Source: Christensenella sp. UBA6406 (GTDB taxonomy: Bacteria > Bacillota > Clostridia > Christensenellales > UBA1242). Taken from it: 20,628 nucleotides of DNA. Under the pieces are notes generated by a model. The model was not told the origin of the DNA, did no database searches, and worked only from the letters and a program-made list of their open reading frames with translations. The stretch covers positions 7,594 through 28,221 of the forward strand of contig DJPS01000040.1 of the NCBI GenBank assembly GCA_002438625.1, given 5' to 3'. The position numbers and the translations under genes were made by a program. This document shows, in pieces, positions 1-5,599 of the stretch (position 1 is the stretch's first letter; every line of letters starts with the position of its first letter).

Positions 1-5
1 TTTGC

Positions 6-34
6 TTGACATTCTTTTTTTATAGTGATATAAT
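6..34 (+). promoter_or_regulatory. Vegetative (sigma-A) promoter of the DUF898-like gene
   Basis: TTGACA (6-11) and TATAAT (29-34) both match the consensus perfectly and are separated by 17 nt. Transcription would start near 41. A strong AAAGGAGG ribosome binding site follows at 48-55, 8 nt before the ATG at 64. Confidence 0.85.
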
Positions 35-63
35 TAAATTATTACATAAAGGAGGAAAGGTTA

Positions 64-405
64 ATGCAAGAATCATATTTTGATGGCGGACTTCTTCAAC
101 TTATTGGTTGGAAGTTGCTAGGAATAATTGTTACAACAATTACGATTGGCATATGTGCACCTTGGGCAATTTGTATGGTTGAAAATTGGAAAGTTAAGCA
201 CACCGTTATAGAAGGCAAGCGTTTAGCATTTGATGGAAAAGCAGTTCAATTATTTGGACAATGGATTAAATGGCTTTTGCTAACGATAATCACCATTGGC
301 ATTTATGGTCTTTGGGTAAGTATCAAAATGAAAAAATGGGTAACAAAACACACTCATTTCGCAACCACAGAAGTTTCAAATGTTGCAAACAACATTGAAC
401 AATAA
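64..405 (+). CDS. DUF898-like (YjgN-type) small membrane protein
   Basis: This 113-residue protein consists of two copies of one roughly 45-residue unit offset by exactly 50 residues. Each has FDG (6-8 and 56-58), a hydrophobic segment ending TIGI (27-30 and 77-80), a Trp (34 and 84), a second Trp (42 and 92) and KHT (45-47 and 95-97). Paired hydrophobic helices followed by a W-x-x-KHT stretch are typical of the DUF898/YjgN family of inner membrane proteins, whose function is unknown. It has its own consensus promoter, a strong ribosome binding site and a downstream hairpin terminator, so it is a single-gene unit convergent with recO. The family call rests on motif recognition and no database search was made. 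No catalytic residue is evident. Confidence 0.7.
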   Translation: MQESYFDGGLLQLIGWKLLGIIVTTITIGICAPWAICMVENWKVKHTVIEGKRLAFDGKAVQLFGQWIKWLLLTIITIGIYGLWVSIKMKKWVTKHTHFATTEVSNVANNIEQ

Positions 406-505
406 ATTTAAATATTTAAATACAAATTCAAATTTAATTGATTAAGTAATGATTAATTAAAATAAACTAAAAATTTAATAAAATAAAAAATCTAAATGCA
501 AAGCG

Positions 506-532
506 GACTGCTAAATTTCTAGCAGTCTTTTT
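506..532 (+). terminator. Rho-independent terminator of the DUF898-like gene
   Basis: An 8-bp perfect stem (GACTGCTA at 506-513 with TAGCAGTC at 520-527), a 6-nt loop and five T residues follow the gene on the plus strand. It lies in the convergent gap with recO. On the minus strand the hairpin has no T tract, so it serves mainly the plus-strand gene. Confidence 0.85.
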
Positions 533-556
533 CATATCTTGCTTCCTTTTGTTCGT

Positions 557-1357
557 TTAAATCTTTAAAAGTTCTTCTATTTTAATTTTATAATTCATTT
601 GCAAAAAGATGTAATTACCTAAAAACCTAAGCACATCATTTAAAAGTTGATTATTTAAATTATTAAAATTATTTAACTCTCTAACCCCACATTCACCGCA
701 TCTTTCAACTTTTTCATCCGCTTTTAATTGTTGCATATTTTCAATTTGCTTTAAAGCCACCACAACATCGCTAAACACTTCTATATTTTTTATGCCAACG
801 CACCTTTCGCACTTTACACTGCCATCAAAAAAGTCTATGAACGCACTTTCATTATTTTCCGCATTAATCAACTTTTTACAATTTGAGCAAGCACAAAAAT
901 CTAAGGCATAACCACAAAGTTTTAATGCATTTAAAAAATATTTAATTAAAATCACTTTTTTAGGCACATTTTCATTATAACAAAGAGATTTTAAAGCCCC
1001 CACCAAATTGCTAAAATTTTGTTTTAAAATTTCGCCACTTTCATCACTTTTTAAATAGGAATAAATATAATCTAAAATTGCACAACCAACATAATAACTT
1101 TCTATATTTTTAGTTATATCAAAAAATGAATCAACTATATCGCCACCTGTGATTGTCAACTTGCCTGCCGTTTCTACGCCCGTAAACTCTGCAAAACAAA
1201 AAGGGCTAGAAAGCATTTTTAATTTTGCCCCCGCCCCTTTTACGCTTTTAAGTTTACCTAAAACTAAGCCGTCATCAACAGAAAAAATGCTGACTAATTT
1301 ATCTTTTTCTTTATAATCAATGCACTTTAAAACTATGCCAAGAAACTTTTTATCCAT
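557..1357 (-). CDS. recO: DNA repair/recombination mediator RecO
   Basis: RecO (266 residues, usual family length 240-270) anneals single strands and helps load RecA in the RecF pathway, in the cytoplasm. The N-terminal part has the OB-fold start (GIVLKCIDYKEKDKLVSIFS, about 7-26). The C-terminal helical part carries a zinc-ribbon arrangement: Cys157-x2-Cys160 and Cys183-x2-Cys186, with a further Cys220/Cys223 pair. It is the last gene of the era-yqzL-recO series, 48 nt after the yqzL stop, in the same order as in Bacillus. The ATG at 1357 has only a weak GA-rich sequence upstream, so its translation may depend on coupling to yqzL. Sequence identity is modest but the N-terminus, Cys pattern and context agree. 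Confidence 0.9.
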   Translation of the reverse strand: MDKKFLGIVLKCIDYKEKDKLVSIFSVDDGLVLGKLKSVKGAGAKLKMLSSPFCFAEFTGVETAGKLTITGGDIVDSFFDITKNIESYYVGCAILDYIYSYLKSDESGEILKQNFSNLVGALKSLCYNENVPKKVILIKYFLNALKLCGYALDFCACSNCKKLINAENNESAFIDFFDGSVKCERCVGIKNIEVFSDVVVALKQIENMQQLKADEKVERCGECGVRELNNFNNLNNQLLNDVLRFLGNYIFLQMNYKIKIEELLKI

Positions 1358-1405
1358 ATCGCTCTATATCTTTATCTTTCTATTAACTTAATTAAGCCCA
1401 TAAAT

Positions 1406-1543
1406 TTAAGCCCCTAAGCTCATTCCCTCTTCTGCATTATATTGCATTTGTTTAGAAACTTGCATACCCCTATAAAGCAAATAGTAACTTATCTCTCCCG
1501 TAGTTTCAAATAACTTCCACACTAATTTTTCAGTATTCATCAT
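1406..1543 (-). CDS. yqzL: YqzL family small protein
   Basis: This 45-residue reading frame starts ATG-ATG (1543 or 1540) with a GGGAGG ribosome binding site at 1551-1556, 7 nt upstream. The sequence has the YqzL hallmark: an aromatic core VWKLFETTGEISYYLLYR near the N-terminus, followed by a short variable tail. In Bacillus a short yqzL gene of unknown function sits between era and recO, exactly as here, and position plus motif make the assignment firm despite the small size. The function of the family is not known. It is 117 nt downstream of the era stop. Confidence 0.85.
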   Translation of the reverse strand: MMNTEKLVWKLFETTGEISYYLLYRGMQVSKQMQYNAEEGMSLGA

Positions 1544-1660
1544 AAGTTTACCTCCCTTTATAATTAGTTTATGCAATACTTTAAATTTTTATTTCAAATT
1601 TAATGCTTAAATGTTATGCCAAATTTAACCAACTTTCAAAATGCAAAAATCAATTTAAAT

Positions 1661-2566
1661 TTAAACATCCCATTCATCACTATTATTGTAACCTATTTCA
1701 CTTAAAAGTGCAAGACTATTTTTCCAATTATTCTTAACTTTTACGAAAATTTCTAGGAAAACTTTGTTTTGGAGCATTTTTTCTATGTCTATCCTTGCAT
1801 TTTGTGCAATCTTTTTAAGCATTTGCCCATTTTTGCCTAAGATTATGCCTTTATGCGAATCTCTTTCGCAAATTATATCTGCACTTATGCGGGTTAGCCC
1901 ATCATCTTCTTCAAATTTGACAATGCTGATTGCCACACCGTGAGGGACTTCATCATCAAGTGCAAGGAGCAATTTTTCCCTTATAATTTCGCTTGCTAAG
2001 AACTTAACAGATTTGTTTGTGTAGATATCCCTTTCAAACATAAGGCAAGATTCATCGCCTTTTGGCAAATTCTTCTTTATGACATTAAGCAAAACATCTA
2101 TATTTCTATTTTTGTGGCTAGAAAGTGGAATGATATCTATAACAAAATCTAATGCATTTAAAATGGCAAGTTTTGGGTAAAGTTTTTCATATGTCATTAA
2201 ATCAACTTTTGTTACGACTAAAACGACTTTTTGGTTTTTGAACCTGTTTAAAAACTTAACCGTTTCTTCGTTTATTTGCTTGCTTCCATCCACAAGCACT
2301 AAAAGCAAATCTACATCACTTGCAACGCTTGCCACATTTCTGTTCATATAGTCGCCAAGTTTGCTGTCGCTTGTGAAAATGCCTGGCGTATCAACAAACA
2401 CAATCTGGCTGTCTTCATCGTTATATATGCCCATAACCTTATCTCTCGTTGTTTGCGGTTTTGGCGAAACTATGCTGACTTTTTCTTTTATTATTGCATT
2501 AAGCAAACTGCTTTTGCCCACATTTGGCTTGCCAACTATTCCAACTATTCCGTAAGTTAATTCCAT
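1661..2566 (-). CDS. era: GTPase Era, 30S ribosomal subunit assembly factor
   Basis: Era (301 residues, normal length) binds 16S rRNA near its 3' end and checks small subunit maturation in a GTP-dependent way. The G1 loop GKPNVGKS is at 12-19, G3 DTPG at 59-62 and G4 TKVD at 119-122. The C-terminal KH RNA-binding domain shows ILGKNGQMLKKI (about 242-253), followed by the usual VKVKNNWK tail signature and LLSEIGY. Translation starts at the ATG at 2566 with AAAGGA upstream. It heads an era-yqzL-recO transcript driven by a clear promoter at 2661-2689. Its role in ribosome maturation fits with the neighbouring ybeY. Confidence 0.97.
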   Translation of the reverse strand: MELTYGIVGIVGKPNVGKSSLLNAIIKEKVSIVSPKPQTTRDKVMGIYNDEDSQIVFVDTPGIFTSDSKLGDYMNRNVASVASDVDLLLVLVDGSKQINEETVKFLNRFKNQKVVLVVTKVDLMTYEKLYPKLAILNALDFVIDIIPLSSHKNRNIDVLLNVIKKNLPKGDESCLMFERDIYTNKSVKFLASEIIREKLLLALDDEVPHGVAISIVKFEEDDGLTRISADIICERDSHKGIILGKNGQMLKKIAQNARIDIEKMLQNKVFLEIFVKVKNNWKNSLALLSEIGYNNSDEWDV

Positions 2567-2651
2567 AGCATTCCTTTTGTTTTTTCTTTAATCATTCTTT
2601 ATTCTTTCTTTGCAACTTCCACTTTTAAGTTACTTATTTTAGCAATTTCTT

Positions 2652-2689
2652 GTTACAATTATTGTAACTCAAAAATATTGTTTTGTCAA
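2652..2689 (-). promoter_or_regulatory. era promoter with overlapping palindromic operator
   Basis: On the minus strand TTGACA (2689-2684) and TACAAT (2666-2661) are separated by 17 nt, a near-consensus sigma-A promoter pointing at era with a leader of about 90 nt. The -10 box lies inside a perfect 17-bp palindrome with a one-base centre, GTTACAATTATTGTAAC (2652-2668, plus strand). That location is typical of an operator whose bound repressor would block RNA polymerase. The regulator is unknown. The promoter is strongly supported; the operator role is inference. Confidence 0.75.
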
Positions 2690-2776
2690 TAAAAATGAAA
2701 AATTTTATTATAATTTTTAAAACAAACTTTTTAATTTAATTTTTTTCTACTGTTTTTGTCTTTAATTTTTTGGATT

Positions 2777-2848
2777 AAAAAAAGGCAAATAAAATTAAAA
2801 TAAAATAATGATAAAAATCAATTTTAAATTAATTTACTTGCCCTTTTT
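2777..2848 (-). terminator. Probable terminator after ybeY
   Basis: Right after the ybeY stop on the minus strand, A5-G-GGCAA (2848-2838) can pair with TTGCC-T7 (2788-2777) with one bulged G. The long AT-rich loop can fold internally. It would separate ybeY from the independently promoted era transcript. Confidence 0.5.
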
Positions 2849-2851
2849 CTT

Positions 2852-3331
2852 TTAATCTCTTGTTATTCCAAGTTTAGACAAAACGGCTTCTTCGTTTTTT
2901 CGCATTATTGCCTTGTCTTCTTCTGTTTCGTGGTCAAACCCTAGCAAGTGGAAAACTGCGTGGGTGAAAAGATAAGCAAGTTCTCTTTCATAACTATGCC
3001 CATATTCATCCGCTTGTTTTTTTGCAACATCTTTGCATATGACAATGTCGCCAAGTGAAATCTCGCCCGTTTCAAAGTCCACATCAAACGGATAATGCTC
3101 CTCATCTATTGGCTGATTGCAAGGGTTATCTATAAGTGGAAAACTTAGCACATCTGTAACCTTATCAACTCCCCTTGTAAAAGCGTTGATTTCTTTTATT
3201 TTATTTTCATCCACATAACGCACATCAACCACAATTTCATCATTATTTTGCCCAACTAATTCAAGGGCTGTTTTTAATATTTTTTCAAAAGTTTCATTGC
3301 TTTCGTTTTCATCTTCAAAATAAACTCTCAT
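2852..3331 (-). CDS. ybeY: Endoribonuclease YbeY (rRNA maturation factor)
   Basis: YbeY (159 residues, typical) is a metal-dependent RNase needed for 16S rRNA 3' end maturation and 70S quality control. The metal-binding signature HxxxHxxGxDH is present as His124, His128 and His134 in THAVFHLLGFDH. The family motifs TDVLSFP (59-65) and LGDI (93-96) are also intact. The ATG at 3331 is preceded by GGAGG (3342-3346) at a spacing of about 10 nt. It sits between yqfD and era, as in many Bacillota, but the phoH gene usually found directly upstream of ybeY is missing. A hairpin lies immediately before the ribosome binding site, so expression may be uncoupled from yqfCD. Confidence 0.96.
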   Translation of the reverse strand: MRVYFEDENESNETFEKILKTALELVGQNNDEIVVDVRYVDENKIKEINAFTRGVDKVTDVLSFPLIDNPCNQPIDEEHYPFDVDFETGEISLGDIVICKDVAKKQADEYGHSYERELAYLFTHAVFHLLGFDHETEEDKAIMRKNEEAVLSKLGITRD

Positions 3332-3350
3332 TTAAACCATTTCCTCCGCT

Positions 3351-3387
3351 AAAAATGCAATTAATTTAACAAAAATAAAATTGCATT
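3351..3387 (-). terminator. Hairpin between yqfD and ybeY (terminator or attenuator)
   Basis: A perfect 8-bp stem (AATGCAAT at 3354-3361 with ATTGCATT at 3380-3387) with an 18-nt loop is followed on the minus strand by a short T run (TTTTT including the stem end). It lies in the 83-nt gap after the yqfD stop and only a few nt before the ybeY ribosome binding site. It could end the sporulation transcript or limit read-through into ybeY. Confidence 0.5.
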
Positions 3388-3414
3388 CATTTATTTATTT
3401 TAACTATTTCTTTA

Positions 3415-4584
3415 TCATTTTGCATCACTTTCATTTGCCTTTGAACCGCTTTCATATTTGCCAATGTCTGTGATAATTTTAACATAAGTTGTTATGTAAT
3501 AATTTTGCCCCGCAATAACAATGTCTGTTTGCTCACTTTCCACATTAAAATCCGCTTTTAAATTCTTATAGGCAAGATAGCGGGATTGTTTTATTAAAAG
3601 GTCTTTTTCTTCTTCAAACTTCTTTTGCTCTTTTACCTTAATTATTTCATAGCATCTTATATCTACTATTTTAAAACATATTGGCATATTTTTGCAAATG
3701 ATTTTAGAACTTTTTTCAATTTCATACTTTTCATAAGGCACTTTTTTAAAGTTGCAAGGAAAAGTATGGTTAAAAAATTGCATTTCACGCATTGTTACAA
3801 ACTTTCCGCTTCTTATTTCTTTGGTTTCGTTTTCATTAAACACAACTTGCCCCTTGACAAACACTTGTGCCGTGCATTCGCCTTTGGCACGCACTTTCTT
3901 TTGCTCGCCATTTATAACAACATATGGGGCGATTAGCACTTGACCTTTTTTGACAACATCCCCCGCCCGCACAACAGCCGTACCTTGATTAACCACGATT
4001 TTAGACACAACGCCATCAAAACTTGCAACAAGCGGAAGCATTAAATTTTCATCTAAATTTTCATCATATTCCTTTTCCTTAAAATTAAGCACAAGTGATG
4101 TGCCAACCCTCATAACACTGACAAAAGATAACTGATTAAAATTATCTAAAAGTGCATTAGATAAATTATCTACATTTAATCCGCTTAAACTTGCACCAAT
4201 GCCATAACCTTTTTCACTTAAAAACTTTTCAATTTCACACCGTTCTATCCGCTCTAACCCGCTAATTGAATAATGCCATAAATGCGTTTGCCATAGCACG
4301 CCCAAAAACAAAACAGCGACCAAGCCAACAATAATCATAAAACGCCGTTTTAAAAAGGCAAAAATATTGCAAAGACCCCTAAATTCTGTGCCAATAATCT
4401 CGTAAGACTTTAAAAGTTGCAAAACTTTTTTATAAAAAATATATGGGCATTCAATTAAAATTTTATCCCCATTTTTATCTATTAATTTAAGTTCTATTTT
4501 TTCTTTTATGCACGCATTTAAAAGCCTTTCAAAATTTAAGCCCCTAACTTTGATTATGCAAGTGCCAAAATATTGATTTATCAT
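3415..4584 (-). CDS. yqfD: Sporulation protein YqfD (stage IV-type membrane protein)
   Basis: This 389-residue protein matches the YqfD family in length, layout and position. An N-terminal cytoplasmic part (about 1-80) contains the family-typical alternation of short hydrophobic strands. One transmembrane helix spans about 82-99 (just after the basic LKRRF). A long outer domain follows, with the characteristic FDGVVSKIVVNQGTAVVRAGDVVKKG stretch (about 189-214), which resembles a barrel-sandwich hybrid turn and hence the membrane-fusion-protein likeness of the family. In Bacillus yqfD belongs to the mother-cell sigma-E regulon and its exact function is unclear. The ATG at 4584 has only a loosely G-rich sequence upstream. 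The gene is separated by 183 nt from yqfC, unlike the tight spacing usual elsewhere. Its presence argues that the lineage sporulates or descends from spore formers. Confidence 0.88.
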   Translation of the reverse strand: MINQYFGTCIIKVRGLNFERLLNACIKEKIELKLIDKNGDKILIECPYIFYKKVLQLLKSYEIIGTEFRGLCNIFAFLKRRFMIIVGLVAVLFLGVLWQTHLWHYSISGLERIERCEIEKFLSEKGYGIGASLSGLNVDNLSNALLDNFNQLSFVSVMRVGTSLVLNFKEKEYDENLDENLMLPLVASFDGVVSKIVVNQGTAVVRAGDVVKKGQVLIAPYVVINGEQKKVRAKGECTAQVFVKGQVVFNENETKEIRSGKFVTMREMQFFNHTFPCNFKKVPYEKYEIEKSSKIICKNMPICFKIVDIRCYEIIKVKEQKKFEEEKDLLIKQSRYLAYKNLKADFNVESEQTDIVIAGQNYYITTYVKIITDIGKYESGSKANESDAK

Positions 4585-4692
4585 TTTATTTTTGCCAACC
4601 CCGCCATTTTATTTTATCACTTTTGCTTTTCGCATTCTTTTTCGCTTTACATTCATTAAAAATATTGATTTTATCATTTTAATTTAAAAAAA

Positions 4693-4761
4693 CTTAATCT
4701 TTCCAACTTTTAATTTTTCAATCTATTCAACCTTTTTAATCTTTCTAATCTATTCAACCTT
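4693..4761. repeat. Short imperfect tandem repeat, unit 26-27 bp
   Basis: Two adjacent copies (4709-4734 and 4735-4761) share TTTAATNTTTC followed by AATCTATTCAACCTT, and a degenerate partial copy (about 4693-4708) precedes them. The repeat lies in the yqfC-yqfD gap, directly after the yqfC stop, and probably arose by local slippage or duplication. Confidence 0.7.
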
Positions 4762-4767
4762 TAACAC

Positions 4768-5034
4768 TTAAACATTTTCAACTGCTTTAATTTCGCCACA
4801 TATCATTGCTGATGTTGCGTCCATTTCCTTTATGTAAAGCCCCACGCCCTTAACAGCAATCATTGTTGCATTATTTATTTTAAATGTAATCTCTTCACTA
4901 GAAAACTTAACCACGCTTTTAAAGCCAATTAAATAAAGCACTTTTCCGCCCAAATTTAGATATCTATATCCAATTTCTTCACTTCCTAGCGAAACACGCT
5001 CCAAAAGTTCACTAACTAAATTTATCATAACCAA
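4768..5034 (-). CDS. yqfC: Sporulation protein YqfC (YabP/YqfC family)
   Basis: This 88-residue protein has the YabP/YqfC fold pattern: a run of short beta strands with conserved Gly, Phe and Ser positions (residues about 25-85: LGGKVLYLIGF, then VVKFSSEEITFKINN, then IAVKGVGLYIKEM, then ICGEIKAV). Together with yqfD downstream this is the conserved yqfCD pair of spore formers, expressed in the mother cell. A TTG at 5034 has a good GGGGGT ribosome binding site 5 nt upstream. An ATG two codons later (5028) is the alternative start. A sigma-E-like promoter lies at 5075-5104. The family is very divergent in sequence, so the call rests on both pattern and neighbours. Confidence 0.8.
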   Translation of the reverse strand: MVMINLVSELLERVSLGSEEIGYRYLNLGGKVLYLIGFKSVVKFSSEEITFKINNATMIAVKGVGLYIKEMDATSAMICGEIKAVENV

Positions 5035-5074
5035 CTTTAACCCCCAATCATTTCACTAAAATTTTTTATATCTA

Positions 5075-5104
5075 TCTATATGCCACAACTTAAATCAATA
5101 TGTT
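5075..5104 (-). promoter_or_regulatory. Possible sigma-E-type (mother cell) promoter of yqfC
   Basis: On the minus strand, AACATATT (5104-5097) and CATATAGA (5082-5075) are separated by 14 nt. The Bacillus sigma-E consensus is roughly GTCATATT, 13-15 nt, CATACAAT. The resemblance, the spacing and the position 40 nt before a known sigma-E regulon gene support each other. No good sigma-A promoter is visible here. Confidence 0.55.
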
Positions 5105-5501
5105 TCTAGTTTAAAGCAATAAGCAGTTAAATGCAGAAACGCTAACGCTTAATTTAATTTTATAAAAATCTTAATTTGTCGCAAATCATTTTCACACAAC
5201 GCACATTTCCACACCCAACGCCCCGTGTCGCTCGCCCCGCCTTCGCACGCTAAGGCAAGCCCTGCCCCCGCTTGCCCGCACGCTTCCGCCGACTGCTCGC
5301 TCCGTCCGCTTTCACTCAGCATTCGTTTCCAACCATAGCAAACCACTAAATGAACAAACAATAAATGTAGATTAATTTTATTTTTAATAACAAAACAACG
5401 CACAACAAAACCTTTCCCAACAACATAGTTTTAAATCAACAAACAAAAAGCGGAATAATTTAATAACTTAAATATATTTATTCCTTTTTTAAAATTGCAT
5501 C
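5105..5501. other. Gene-free stretch with a GC-rich, C-skewed island (about 5195-5335)
   Basis: I see no convincing gene here. Within it, 5221-5300 is 75% GC by direct count (60 of 80) in surroundings of about 30%, with C outnumbering G 41 to 19 on the plus strand. It contains a 7-bp hairpin (GGCAAGC at 5254-5260 plus its inverted copy, 9-nt loop) flanked by direct copies of CGCACGCT, and recurrent GCTCGC words. A GTG-started minus frame of 84 codons (5149-5403) crosses it, but it has no ribosome binding site and a composition dictated by the repeat. It may be a dispersed repeat, a structured RNA or a C-rich rho-loading region; none can be decided here. Confidence 0.5.
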
Positions 5502-5530
5502 TTGACAAGGTGGCAAGTCCGTGTTACAAT
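5502..5530 (+). promoter_or_regulatory. Sigma-A promoter of the M6-type metalloprotease gene
   Basis: TTGACA (5502-5507) and TACAAT (5525-5530) are separated by 17 nt. The predicted start near 5537 gives a leader of about 63 nt ending in AAGGGG before the ATG at 5600. A 9-nt palindrome CTTGACAAG overlaps the -35 box. Confidence 0.8.
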
Positions 5531-5599
5531 TAAATTAACAAAGAAAATTATTTTTCGTAAGGGTTTAAAACACTAAACACGGAAAAAAGGGGAAAAGTT

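Noticed and set aside
5221..5320. Signal recognition particle RNA or 6S RNA in the GC island
   Set aside because: CGGAAGC-like words occur, but the conserved SRP loop and the long-range pairing of either RNA are absent, and the strand skew limits pairing.
5149..5403. 84-codon minus-strand frame across the GC island
   Set aside because: It starts at GTG without a ribosome binding site, and its Ser/Glu/Ala/Gly-rich middle is what any frame through the purine-rich repeat would give. More likely non-coding.
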